Assembly: GCF_905475345.1 (NCBI RefSeq)
Contig: NC_066590.1
Coordinates: 9,258,501 to 9,322,500 of the forward strand
Direction of reading: 5' to 3'
Source: Vespula vulgaris
Taxonomy: Eukaryota; Arthropoda; Insecta; Hymenoptera; Vespidae
Length of the DNA stretch: 64,000 nucleotides
Below the pieces are notes generated by a model. The model did no database searches. It saw only the letters and a list, made by a program, of their open reading frames with translations, and was not told where the DNA came from. The stretch's first letter is position 1, and every line of letters begins with the position of its first letter. Below, in pieces: positions 23,543-36,545 of the stretch. Both the position numbers and the translations under genes were made by a program.

Positions 23543-25632
23543 TTAATATAATCCTACCCCTCCAAGATTGGCGAATGCTCCAAGATTAATTCCAGCAGCG
23601 GCACCGGCTCCACTGGCTCCATTTCCGTTCGAAGAACCGGAAGTTCCACTATTACTAGCGGAGCTCAGGTTTGATATAACTCCTAATTTCGAAGAGAGCA
23701 AGTTACCCAGTAATTGAGATGTTGCTGCACTAGAAGCGCCACTATCTGCACTGACTCCTCCTCCAACGCTGACATCACCTGTAGTTAAATATATTTATTA
23801 AAAATTAATAACAATGAATAAATATAATATTCAGTTAAATATAAAAAAAAAACAACTATAAACGAGTACGACAAGAAAATCTCCCCCCCGCCGCTATCTC
23901 TTTCTCTCTCTTTTTGTATCTTTCATACCTCCACCACTAAGACCACCGGCGATAGAACTCAATGGCGCCAATTTCGAAACGAACGCATTGGTCAATCCAC
24001 TCTTTGCACTGTTAAAAAATGTCGAGGCACTGCTTATCACCGGACCAATACTGGCCGTACCAGCTTGGATCTTCTGCGAGACGAGATTGCCGATAAATTG
24101 ACTGGTAGCCGATTGACTATTGTCTATACCAAAAGCTGCGTTCTTAGCTTTATTAGACTCGTCCAATACCGCCAACGCTTTTGTTTTAGCATCCAGGAAG
24201 GCATCTAATTTCTAAAAATATTAGATTCATACCTATCGTTCATTATTTCTTTTATTTCTTTTATTTTTTAATCGACTAATACCAAATATTACTTACACCA
24301 AAAACAAAGTTGATAACGCCATTCGACACTCCCAATTTGACAATACCAATTTTTCTCTTGTCTCTGTCGGTTCTCTCATCGTCAACTCTTTGATCGTCAT
24401 CAGCCTCGAATACGTATACCTATTTGTAAATCACGAATAGTTCGACGAATTATACAAGAAAAGTGCACAACTTTCACCATTTCTACAAATAATTGTTAAC
24501 CTCTTAAAAATTTTATGTAATAACGGAGAAATCAATGGGGGATAACAAGTAATAAGTCTCATTAATTAATAACACATATTTTTATTGAAAAGAACAAAAA
24601 GAGCAGAAAAAAAGGGAAAGAAAAAACAAGGTAGAATTAGAATAGAACGATTACGTAAGGAGCCGATAATGATTTATCGATGAACTGTGACACACGACGA
24701 GTGGACGCGCGAGCATGGGTACCGGAAAATCCGTTAAAAGAGTGAATCTACGTATCTCTGTCGCCTCGTAAACTTAACCGTCTACTTTCACTCTCGACTT
24801 GTTCCTCGGGACCGAGACTCTTTCTCTCTCTCTCTCTTTCTCTCTTTTTATCTGTTTACCTCTTTCTCTTATTCCCTCTCTACCTTGTATATCTTTCCTC
24901 CTCCACCCCTTCTTCCTTCGTTCTACTCATCAAATCAAATCTAGTCGCCCGTCTCCTAAATGTTTCTATATTCTATTTACAGATATTTAAACGATTTTAA
25001 GTACGACAATGGATTAGAAATTATGGATTCTTTGGAACAATGGATTATAATGGATTCTTATTTGGAAAAAGAAAGATTGTAATACCCGTCAAAACCCCAT
25101 TTATGCGTTAATTTTCAATTTCTTAAAATTAAATTAAACGCCCATTACGACAAAACATTTATTTGATTGCATCGTTCAACGATCATATTGACATAGAGAT
25201 ATTTCTTCCGTACGCTTCGATAATAAACATCGTTTTCTCTCATTAAGCAATAAGCTACCGCAAATCGAGGTTGTTATTCATAAGCGAGCGAAATGGCGCA
25301 ATGGAAAATCGCGACGTATAGTAACGACGTTGTACTATTCGCACGTAATGTCTCGATGCATTATTGAAACGTACATATGTACATACGTACACTTCAAACT
25401 AATACGATGGAGGACGATTTCGTAGGCTTTCTAAAAGTAGTCAAGGTCATTCGATTAGAATGACTTTCCATTTAAATCCATAGGTTAATCACGATCTACG
25501 AACGATTTTTTCATGTCAACTTACTTCGTTCAAAGGGCTCAGATCGTTTTCGGCATCTCTTTTTACTATTGGATTGGAAGCAACAAAACCGGAGATCAGC
25601 AACAAACCGCACAACGTCCACGTGAACTTCAT
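23543..25632 (-). CDS. Gene 6: secreted prepro-type protein with RDKR site and Ala/Gly/Ser-rich mature region (4 exons)
   Basis: Predicted exons: 25632-25525, 24419-24297, 24211-23929 and 23778-23543 (phases 0,0,1), giving 249 residues. The signal peptide is MKFTWTLCGLLLISGFVASN. A short pro-region contains IVKRDAEND and an acidic stretch EADDDQRVDDERTD, and ends at RDKR (55-58), a furin-type site. The next segment (KIGIVKLGVSNGVINFVFGK) is hydrophobic, then comes LDAFLDAKTKALAVLDESNK. The last exons are Ser/Ala/Gly-rich with a duplicated pattern, SATSQFIGNLVSQKI in exon 3 and AATSQLLGNLLSSKL in exon 4, so these exons probably arose by duplication. Every junction has good consensus sites. I do not recognise a named family; a secreted structural or gland protein is inferred. 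Confidence 0.75.
24772..24797. promoter_or_regulatory. Shared bipartite element, copy 2
   Basis: ACTTAACCG (24772-24780), two bases, then TACTTTCACTCTCGA (24783-24797), inside intron 1 of gene 6. It matches the copy at 14915-14947. Role inferred only. Confidence 0.35.
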
Positions 25633-26148
25633 TTTCTCAACCACCGTTTTTCCTTTTTTCTTTTCCTTACAAATTAAACCTATATGTTCGAAAAAGAAAC
25701 AACATCGATTTATATTATAATGTCATTAAGAAGAAGAGGGAGAGGAAGAAGAAGATGAAGAAGAAGAAGAAGAATATGAAGGGGGTGTTGAACAACGATA
25801 TAAAAGTTAAGTGAAAGGTGGAAGGAAAGTATAATCGATTACATCTTGATTACGTGTTAAATCTCGCTCTAACGTTTATAAGCATGCATCTTCTGCCATG
25901 ATAAAACACTTTGAAATGAACTTAACCGATTTTAATCCGATATATGTGGAACTGTTAGATCGTTGCCTTTAAATGTCACTCGAAATGTATGTGTGTGTGT
26001 GTGTATCTAAAATCTAAAACGTTGATTACGAACAAATGCGAACAGAAGTGGTTTGGAAAAAATATTAATCGATAAAAAAGAAAAAAAACCACGAACGATT
26101 TCACGGCGGTAAATTACTTTTCGTTGTAATAAAAATAAAATAATAAAA

Positions 26149-26226
26149 ATATATATATATATCATACATATATACATACATACATACATATGTATATACA
26201 TATATATGTACATACATATATATATG

Positions 26227-26281
<55 letters not shown>

Positions 26282-26406
26282 CAACATGTAAGAATGTGGA
26301 TTATTACACTTACGTGCATATGCACGTGTATATGTTGATAACGAAAATAAAGAACAAACGAACGAAGGAACGAACAAACAAACAAACAAACAAACAAACA
26401 AACAAA
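26149..26406. repeat. Compound microsatellite: (AT)n, TACA and (CAAA)n
   Basis: AT and TACATA repeats at 26149-26279 and CAAA repeats at 26373-26406, within the presumed 5' UTR intron of gene 6. Several long apparent frames here are pure repeat. Confidence 0.95.
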
Positions 26407-26458
26407 AGAAGAAACGAACGACGAAATTTTATGACGATGATGAAGATGTTGAACTTAC

Positions 26459-26645
26459 AGGAGACAGTAAGTCGAATGCAGGTGAGCGAAGAGATGTGTA
26501 CCTGACGGAGTACGAGGCTCGTTTGAGGACCACGGTGAAGGAGGTTCCGATGTCTTACAAAGTCGAGGGAACGAAGCCGAGCATGTGTGCCCCTTCGAGA
26601 ATCGAGAATCAAGCTTCGAGAATTGCGAGCTACACTATAAGCGAC
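26459..26645 (-). promoter_or_regulatory. Probable non-coding first exon and promoter of gene 6
   Basis: A GC-richer block ends in a strong minus-strand donor (CTCCT/GTAAGTTC, exon end 26459). A matching acceptor (TTCGAACATATAG) lies at 25680, just ahead of the gene 6 ATG, so a spliced 5' UTR is likely. A TTATAG element at 26640-26635 is a weak TATA candidate; the start site is not resolved. Confidence 0.35.
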
Positions 26646-29248
26646 TAGTGGTGGGAGACTTTCGATTTGCTTCGCGCAAACCACATGGATCTCTTGTATA
26701 TTTTACCTCTTTGCCTTATTACCCCACCCTTCTCTGTTCTATTCCACCCCTTCTCTCTCCTTCTCCTCTTTCCTCTCTCCTTTCCTCCCTCATCGCCACC
26801 ACCACCACCATCAACGCCATCACCATCACTAATAACACAATATAAAATCGTGCTATTAAAAATATTTCGATTAAAACGAATTTTAAATAGTCCTTTTACC
26901 AACGAATTCGTGTCAAATTTTTTTGAAATTCAATGAAGCAATCGATCTCATCGTGTTCCATTTTCGATATTGTTCGTGATCAAGGTCAAATAATAAACAA
27001 ATCGATAATGGACGGTATAATGAGATTAACGACTTTGTGAATTATTAATGAGACTAATCTACTATTCGGTTAAATTTGAATAATATATTATTGCGCAAAG
27101 CTTATTAGTCACATATTAAAGAGGTCTCTAATAAAAATTAAAAGTATATAATTATAGGGGTAATGATGATTACCTAGAAACGACTTTTTTTTTCTATTTT
27201 TCAAATTTGATTTTTATTTTTATTTTTATATAATGACGTGTGTATATATCATCTCATATTACTCGTATGAAATGTCCATTATAAGACAATTAGTTTTTAT
27301 GAATTTAATTCCTTTTTTTATTAATTTATCTATGGTATTTTTATATTTAAAAAACGTCTTGTCCATGCAAGTGTCTCTCTCTCTTTCTCTCTCTTTATTT
27401 TTATTCATTGTTTTTTTATTCAATGATAAAGGAAAGAAAACATAATATTTTTTCATCAAAGAACGTTCGGTAGAAAGTAAACCCATCGAGCTAGTTTATA
27501 AAATCTTTACGTAATACTTCGTTAAAGTAATCGTTTCCAATCATAACAACTTTTCCCAACAACGCTAATTGTGATTGTTCATCGGCACGAAACACCTTCT
27601 TGCTAATTAAGAACGTTCACCGACATTGATCGTAAAAATTCAATTCGAGTTACCGTCCTTTCACCTTGACCGTAATCTTGATATACTATTTACCATTTCA
27701 CGATAGAAAATTGTCGATAGAAAAATTTTCTAACAATTAATTTCAGCATCGAATAGCGATCGATATCGATCGATAGAAATACACGAACGCAAATAAAACT
27801 TTCATCTCAATTATGTTATTATAATAAAAGTAATTTGTTCAAGTATTTCATTATCTATCCTGTCTATTACTATTCGCTCTGAATACAACGTAGCGAATTT
27901 TCAGACACGCTTTTCAATTCGGTGCACGAAAACCTCGATAGAAAGGATCAAGGACTCAAATCGGTTTTCGAATGCATTCGGCGCAACTTCGGCACTGGCG
28001 CAGTATAGTTGTTGTGTCGTTCATGCTACCGTCAAATAATTCTACCTACATATATACAGATTCTACGTGCACGCATTATTTTACTGCTCATCTTTTTCAC
28101 CGAATTCGCCATTACGCAAGCAAACGAATGAACACGTCCTGTTAGATCGTTCATTCAAATGCGTCGCGAGTCAACGAACTTGTTCGATATTTTTTCTCTC
28201 TTTATATTTTTCTCTCTTTCTTTTTCTTTTTTTTTTTTATTTTTTTTCTTTTTTTTCAGACTTACGCTTACGAAATTCTTACCAAGTCGAAATTCTTAAG
28301 TAGTAGCGAACGACCTATGTACGTATTTTGACAAACGATTTGCTTGACATCTCATGGCTAACATCTTTTTGTTGGATCGTTAATAAATAAAGAATTACGT
28401 GACACCAATGAATACATAATTTTCTTTTAAAATCGTCTCACGAAACAAATTTATGTTTATTATACAACTTTTTAATTAAAATGAATTAAACTTAGATTAA
28501 ATTTATGGAATAACGAAGAAAACAAATTAATACTAACGTTCGTACGAAAGTTACATCGATCTTTAAAAACAAACGAGGATTTATTATTTTCGAAACAGTT
28601 TCTGTTATCTAGGTTGACATAATGGACTGATAAGGGAAATATTTTAACGTCTTCTATATCCCGTTAATCCGGTTAATTGAATCTTGAATCGAATCGTTGG
28701 GTTTATTATGCAAAAGTAATATAATCGTTTTTAACGAGTTATGAGGGACGAAGTATAGATCGTTCAAAAAGTTTCTAATGTCTGCTCGATCGGCATGGCA
28801 TGAGTCTCGGATATGACGAAACGTAGGGATTTGTCTAGTAAAGTAGTAAACTATAACGATGTGGTCAGACAATCTTTTCAACTCGTAGAGTGGTGCCACG
28901 TAGCGTTACGACGTTAAAATACGAGCGGCATCTCAAACGTTCAAGAACGCTCGTGTATAACTTTCCAACGAAAGAGAGAGTCCGACTGACTCCTCTCATT
29001 CTCTTGTGATCATCCAAACACTTAAGTAGGAGTAAAAACGAGAACAGGATCTTCTAGAGTGTCTTACGTAACGTGACACGTAAGATGATATCACATGGAT
29101 TATATGATATCAACCAATATGACATCCCAAAAGTCGACAACTTCGAAAAACTTCAATTGATCTCTTTTCAAGATCCTATCGAAGGTTCGAACACGGTTCG
29201 TTAACCCGGAATCGCTTTTCGCTTTTTATGACATTTTAAAAAAACTTG

Positions 29249-29249
<1 letters not shown>

Positions 29250-29284
<35 letters not shown>

Positions 29285-29300
29285 TTTACTTATTTACTTA
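29250..29300. repeat. (TTAC)n microsatellite
   Basis: About 12 tetranucleotide copies, with TTAT variants at the right end. Confidence 0.95.
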
Positions 29301-30139
29301 CCCCGCGTGGCCTTCGCGAAAAAAAATATTACACACTGCTCCGATATCGATAATTAAGGAAAACGATTCACGTACGTAGAATCACGTTCGATTTCCGCAA
29401 TTCACGTGACTCGTTACTCATTCATTTAACGTCGATTTAAATGTCGAAGAATATTCTACTTTGTTTTCGACACTCAACGTAGAAAGTTTCAACTAGTAGT
29501 TAATTGACGAGAGAAATTTTTTGATACGCGTACCTCGAACGAATGTCGATGATCGATCGCGGCTTTCTTAATGCGACATTTTTATGCAAACCTTTCGATA
29601 GTTACGATGGTGTCGATCGTATATTACAAATATTATTATTTCTTATTTTAAAAGATAAATGGATTTTTTTTCTTTTTTTTTTAACGTCACAGTGATCCTC
29701 AAGGAAAGTATCGCGATACCGTAGCGGACCGATCGTGCCGTCTAAATAATACGTATTAGAGATTGTTAATAACGTCAAGAGACTTTCATAAATGAAACTT
29801 TCTACGAGAGTAACAGCGATGATCCTTCTCTTCCTCTCGTAAAGCTTACTCGTAAAGCTCGGTCTCACTCTGACAGTGTTTCTCAACCAATACAACCGAG
29901 AACACACTTCCTTATCTCTTTTTCTCTTTTTCTCTGTCTCTCTTGCTCAAGAAAGATTAAAATGAAAAAATCGTGACACTGCACTCGTCGCTACACGAAG
30001 GGGCACTCTACTCTACTCAGTGTCCAATAGAAAACCGGTTAACCAATCTAAGTGAATATATAAATTCGCGAAATTATTGAGTCGATCTCTCGAAATCAAT
30101 TGATTATTGCTCGATCGATTGATCGATCGATCGAACGAA

Positions 30140-30330
30140 CGAACGACGAGGCCGACTTCGAGTTAGCGCGCCGGCTACGGAGCCGATAGTTCGACACTTA
30201 ATACACGTCGCTTCGCCGTCGACGGAATAAAGCCGGACGAGTAGACTCGCGAGAAGGAAAGTCGTCATGGGGAAATTGGTCAGCCGACAAAACGACAACT
30301 ATGTCTCGCACGACCCACGAATTTTATATA
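30140..30330 (-). other. Candidate first exon with TATA box and signal peptide
   Basis: On the minus strand TATATAAAAT (30330-30321) lies about 55 bp before an ATG at 30268 that opens MTTFLLASLLVRLYSVDG, a plausible signal peptide, then EATCIKCRTIGSV. The block is GC-richer than its surroundings. I see only poor donors (e.g. TCC/GTAGCC), and no downstream exon can be assigned. Confidence 0.25.
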
Positions 30331-30679
30331 GTAATTATACAATATATGTTTGTCAATACATCCTACGATTTATATACTCCTATAATCTTGCAAATAAATA
30401 AAAATAAAGAATGAAGTATTACCAATAATAACACTGCATTAAATAACGTTTAACACTAAAGATTTCACTTATTACACGTGTATCGACTTTCTTTTTTCTT
30501 TTTCTTTCCTTTCTCTTCTTTTTTTCTTTTCGAAATTTTCACATATTACGAATGATCTCGTAACCATAAATATTATTTCTAACTTATATTGATTATTATA
30601 TCAATGATATTTGTAATTAAGTTTGAGTGGTGCGAATGATAAATATGAGTTTTGAATTTCACGCTAAATTCTTCAAAGA

Positions 30680-30686
30680 ATTAATA

Positions 30687-30722
<36 letters not shown>

Positions 30723-30730
30723 TATTAATA

Positions 30731-30767
<37 letters not shown>
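30680..30767. repeat. AT palindrome with flanking ATTAATAGT/ACTATTAAT arms
   Basis: ATTAATAGT (30680-30688), an AT run, then ACTATTAAT (30721-30729) form a perfect inverted repeat, followed by a second AT run. Confidence 0.9.
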
Positions 30768-30769
<2 letters not shown>

Positions 30770-31409
30770 TATACATATATACAATATCATAAACGATATT
30801 AATGTTTTATCTATTGATTAACGATTTTAACAATTCTTGCTGCTATACTTTCGAACTAAAACGTTCGAAAGTTTTATTTAAATTCTTCCTTCTGTTTCCC
30901 ATGAAACTAAAGGAAGAAATTTTACTCTTCTAAGAAAAGATGAATTATCGGCGTGACTAACATACTACTATGTTCATATTGCCGATAGCACTTACATTCG
31001 AATGTGCGTAGTCACTTTCACGGATGTCTAACTCGGATGCTTTTAAAGTTTGTATTTTCATTCTTTCTTCTTTTTTTTTCTTTTTTCTTTTAGAAGAATG
31101 TGACTCCGATAGGACGATTTCATTTTCAACTTCTCATCTTCACCAAGATAGATCTTTTATGTAAGATCTTCTCTTAGAATAAACCTGTCGAGCCTGAGTT
31201 TTGTCTTCTTCGATCGACCGTATAATCCGAATAAATATGTCGTCCTTAACTTTCTCCGCACTGCGAAACTTCCTATTCGTAACGTCGTCGCCCGCCATTA
31301 AAGTCTTTTACGAGATATCGAGACAAATAAGATATAAAAGAGGAACCTCGTTATGGCAATCGTAATAGATCATTATGCGTATACGTACCCACGTAAGTAT
31401 TATACTTAC

Positions 31410-31520
31410 ATGTGTGGTATTGCATCGATCAATGCTATGTGGTAAAAGTTTATCATCACAAAGTCCACTGCATATTTTTTCTTCGTATATAATTAGGTAT
31501 ACGAATAGAAATGGAAACAT
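31410..31520 (-). CDS. Candidate orphan first coding exon
   Basis: The minus-strand ATG at 31520 opens 37 codons, starting MFPFLFVYLIIYEEKICSGL, with three Cys, and ending NTTH at an excellent donor (CAT/GTAAGT) in phase 0. The N-terminus is hydrophobic, so it could be a secreted protein. No partner exon is identified; gene 5 lacks a first exon and is phase-compatible, but gene 6 lies between. Confidence 0.3.
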
Positions 31521-31703
31521 ACGTTAGTATGTAAGAACAGAACTCAATCGATCGTTAACACTTTCGTGAGCTAGATTAACTGTACAAAGTTCGATCGGTC
31601 AAACGAAACTGGATATTATTATTTTACTTTGGATTTTGTTGTTTTATTAATGTCCTGTTCCTAATATTTTTTTTACACTTTTTTTCTTATACGACGGGAC
31701 GAT

Positions 31704-31704
31704 T

Positions 31705-31739
<35 letters not shown>

Positions 31740-31740
31740 G
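31704..31740. repeat. (GA)n followed by poly-G
   Basis: About 13 GA units run straight into a G-run of about 12. Confidence 0.95.
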
Positions 31741-34700
31741 AAGGCCTTCAACATCGAACAAGTTCTTTTTCGTTTTACTTATCGTGAAAGTTAATTCAAT
31801 ATCTTTCCGTTTCTTTTTTCTTTTCTCTTTTTTTTTTTACACATTCCTAATACAAGATTTAATCGATTATCATGCACACTGAAGGATTCTATTACACTAT
31901 AATAATTTCTTTCACTCTTTCACACAAGCTTTTCTTCATAAGGTGCATCATTATAATTAGTATTCACGTTTCTTGGAGTATATCAAGAAATCTTACTGTC
32001 GAAACGAGTCAATTTTACACGTTAATTAGACGAGACATTGCTAGTTCAATCTTTCGTCATAAGTTTGTAAAGTTTCGTGAATAATATCACATATATGTAT
32101 TAGTGTATATATATGTGTATATATATATATGTATGTGTGTAGGTATATAAAACTAGTAAACGTTTTTAATTAAAAGAATAATTTTCTTCTTTTTCGTTTT
32201 CTTCTTCTTGTTTTTAATTTGCTTTGATTAAACCTTCCGCATATGATTATCACTCGTTCGTTAATTTCGTGTAATAAAATGAAGGAATGTTGGTAAGCGT
32301 CGAATGAGAAAACATATCCACGTGCGATCTCGATAAGATATATCGATGTGTGCGTTTGTTGCGAGTTAATAAAACGACGCTTATGGGACTGGCTCATAAT
32401 GACATGCAGTTAGAAAGCGGGCTGACTATCTAGGGGTCATGGAGCAAAAGATCAGACGAATCGCGATATCTTACATAACATCTGACTACCAGAACGTATA
32501 GAAAATGAAAGAAGTAAAAGTGAAGTCCTATTTTATTTATTACGAAGTAATGAATCTTTTGAATGCAGGACCTTTTTGCTAGTACTAAATCTTCGATCTT
32601 AGAACTGTATTACATCATCGTTTGTTTAACATCTGTTGTTTTTCTTCCGATCTTGTAATTCGTCTGAAAGGTTTACGATGCGAAAGATGAAAGATTCTAA
32701 GAGGATCAAAGGACAGCAAAGAGTTGTTTCTAACGTCTGTCAAAACGTACGTATGTGACTGAATATAAATAATTAATTACTTGCAAAAGTAAATAATAAA
32801 TATTACATGAATATTTAAAATGAAATTTTCAATTGATCGTTCCAAAGTATTTTTAATTATACGCATACTTCGTCGTTCGCTTCGATTGATTTATTGTCAC
32901 GAAAAAAAAAGAAAAAGAAAACGAAAACATTTCTTTTTATCATTACGACATCAATTGAGATTAAATACATATTTCTCTATTTTTTTATTTTTCATTAATT
33001 CAAGTTCGATCTCTTATTGGCCAAATACCACAGTACGTTCCTCTTATTCGTCCTTCTCGACGCCATTACAAATTCTTATTAAAATTCATCACGACGATCA
33101 TAAAATTCTTACATTCAGATTCAATTTGCTGTACGTTTTTTTTCTTTCTTCTTTTTTTTATATTTTTCATTCAAATAAAAAGTCTAAGTCAGTAACCGGT
33201 TAACTTCTTTCATGTTTTTATATTATGGCGATAAGTAACGTAGCATTATGGAATTTTTTACACAAGAATGTTATCTATATTTCAGAGATAATTACGAAAG
33301 AAAATTTTATTCTTTAATATCTTAAATGATCGATAATAGTTTTTCTCTTCTTCGTCGACATTTCGTTGTCCCTTTTTATTTTCTTTTTTTCTTCTTTTTA
33401 ATAATGTCAATAGTTATGTTTACATATTTAAAGTCAAAGACGAGTTTTTGCTGAGAACGAACTTGTATTTATGTTAGAAAAGGAGATTCTAGAACACGGC
33501 GATCAACTATATGTACATAACGATCCTCTTGAAAATGATACATAGATCTTCTCGTGGCAAAGCTATCTCAAGGATAGAGGTCATGATCTTAGTGGTCTAC
33601 TTGCGATATTATCATAAAGAGAATCCTTGTTCAAAGTCGCCGAGAGGTATGCATACTCGACCTACTTATAAATATTATTCACTGAAATCTCTAGTTTCTG
33701 TAAATTTAACCCCCACAGTACTTTACAACCATGTGATTTTTTGCAATACACGTTTTCAAATCTTATATAATTTCTTATTTGCTAATAATTGCTTATATAG
33801 CTTGACTACTCATCAACCGATCTTCAAGGCTCTCGATCAGTCTTGTTCCATTTAAGATGAGTTTTTTCTTGACTTGTTACTATCATCAGGTTACAAATAT
33901 TGGATATGTGTGTGTGTGTGTGTAAAAGCTGGAGGAAAAAAAGTACTTTTTTTTATCGCTGACGACATCCTACATAATTGATCTATGTTGATGGTGGATC
34001 AGACACGTTTACTATTACTACGTCACCGAAAATGACGAAATGTTAATGACGAAAGAGTTATTAGTTTTTGATGCATAATTATCCGCGAGAGTTGTTTTTA
34101 ATCTTAAGATTAACTAAATAGTTCAACTTAATTTATCGCACCTAGATATACAAGATTAGGAGTATCGAAAGAAAATAGAAATCAAACGGATGTCATGATT
34201 TTAAATAAATCGATATATTATGTACACGATGAAATAATCTGGCAAAGTCTTCTTCTTTTTTTCCTTTTTTTTTGAATTATTAATATAAAAAAGCCTAAAT
34301 TCGTGTATTTATAATTTTGCCTAGAGCTCTTATTATATTTTTGTCCAATACAAATGAAATGTTATTTTAGATTAGGAAAGTAGATAGGCTACTCTTAATT
34401 TGGTATTAATTTATGACTAAACGTTAGATATCTTACAAAAATAAAATTCTAATACGCAATGGCTAGATTGATAAATATTAATAATATATAATTCAAAATC
34501 TTTCTGTATATTTGTGATTTCTTTGTAACCATAATTTAACTTATGTTTTATCCATGTTATCATACATGATGGGAAATATATTAATAATGTAATGAATATG
34601 AATACTATTATATTCATCAAAGAATTAATGCGATGCGAAGGTCGAACCTTATCATTTTTATGAAAAAATGTATGTAATACTTATAACGACAAGAGAAATA

Positions 34701-35772
34701 TAAAAAAAAAATACTTATTTTCAGAATTAATCTCGTTATAAGAATGAATTAAGTTTACGCACTATCTTTGAATCCTATGGAAAAATAAGAGAGTTGTATC
34801 TAAATCGTAAATGGCGAGGGTCAGTCAACGACCTTCGTTCAACAAAAATGGAACTTTCTTTCGATGTGGAAAGTGAATGGCCTTCGAGATCGTGATTTTA
34901 TCACATGTTACTAACTGGTACTATTCGAATAGAATCGATCGATAAATTATCTATTATTGTATAAGACGCCCTTCGTACTTATTTATTAGCAATTAATTTT
35001 ATCTAATTATATATAAAAGAAAAAATATAATCAGTCGATAGTTATAGGGACTCATGAAATCAATTTTTTCAATAGTTACTATGAAATCATAAAATCAATT
35101 AATTTTTCTTTAATTTTACGTTTAATGCTTCCTTGAAACATTTATTTTTACAATTAATTAAATATTTGTATGATTTCCTACTTATGTCTCCTTTATTTTT
35201 TTTTTCTATTTGTCGACGATACACAACAATGATACTTTCACGGTTCGCCAAGCGTACGATTACGTTAGCATACGAATGTATACAAGCAAGAACGTTGAAC
35301 GTAGGTGGTAGGCATCGTAAACGTGCGGAAGAAAATGATCTTCCGGACGATAGTCGGATACACTCATAGGTCAAACGGTGAAACGTGCTTTCACTCTTGT
35401 TGTCTATGATCGAACATTATATTTACGAAGTACATATATTATCATTGATTCGTATAGATAGTTCTTTCGTTTCTAAAAACGAATACATTCACAGATTGAT
35501 TATTAACGATTTTTTTTACCAGTTTACTCGTTAATCGATCAATCATACTTTGTCGCTTCGTCAAGAACCACGAGAAGATACTTAAATTAATAATAATAAT
35601 AATTTTTCTACATATATTCATTTATATATATATACATAAAAAGTTAATCTATTAATTGAAAGTATTAATATGAATATATATGATAAATTATATGGAAATC
35701 ATGTGCAGCGATGGACATATTCCATAGTATATGATAAAGAATAAAAATTTTATATATGTTTAGATATACACG

Positions 35773-35784
<12 letters not shown>

Positions 35785-35836
<52 letters not shown>
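35785..35836. repeat. (AT)n microsatellite
   Basis: About 26 AT units. Confidence 0.95.
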
Positions 35837-35842
<6 letters not shown>

Positions 35843-36492
35843 TACTTTGTTGCAACAACTCGATCGCTTTCTCCAATCGTTCGTCGATTAAACATACTTA
35901 TTTCCTACTTGTTTATCGATCATTATCGATCGTAAAATTATAAAATTATAATATTAAATATGCATGATTAACTATAACTTTAAAAGCAGAATAACGTTAA
36001 AAATTAGAGAGTATGTCTCTTATGATTATTGTCACCACATGTAATAACATTGTCAAATAGGAATCACCTTCTTTTTCCTGGTAAATAAATAAGACTTCTT
36101 TCTCGAGTCTAGTTATCCGAGTAATATCGTTCTCCTCCTAAGCTCGCGATTCCGACAACGAGACTATCAATTTCACTTTATGATTTCTCTAACACGCATA
36201 ACGATATATAACGTAGATACATAACAAATACACATACATGTAGTAGTTCTCATAACACGTTACATAGGAGACAAACACGTTCTAAAGATTTTTTATTCGG
36301 CGTTACGTGAATGAAAATTATTCTGGGCAAACAGGACGAGACGATTTATTGCTTCTTTGCTTTTTTTCTTTCTTATTTCTTTTATTTTTCTTTTTTTTTC
36401 TCCACTTTGATTATTTCCGGGTTTCCTTACTCCGGAAGCATTTTCTTCGTTACACGTTAGTAACTATGTATCTAAGTATACGTCTGGATATA

Positions 36493-36494
<2 letters not shown>

Positions 36495-36545
<51 letters not shown>
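36495..36545. repeat. (AT)n microsatellite
   Basis: About 20 AT units with a TATG interruption at the right end. Confidence 0.95.

Noticed and set aside
26101..26401. Several frames of Tyr/Ile or Phe/Val/Cys repeats
   Set aside because: Translations of AT, TACA and CAAA microsatellites.
25440..26993. Two TCAAGGTCA sites matching the FTZ-F1 consensus near gene 6
   Set aside because: The degenerate 9-mer is expected several times in 64 kb, so no enrichment is shown.
28654..28899. 81-codon minus-strand frame starting MAPLYELKRL
   Set aside because: No signal peptide, no splice partner and no repeat of cluster motifs; could be chance.
29789..29840. Plus-strand MKLSTRVTAMILLFLS, a possible signal exon
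   Set aside because: Short, with a mediocre donor (GTAAAG) and no downstream plus-strand exon within several kb.
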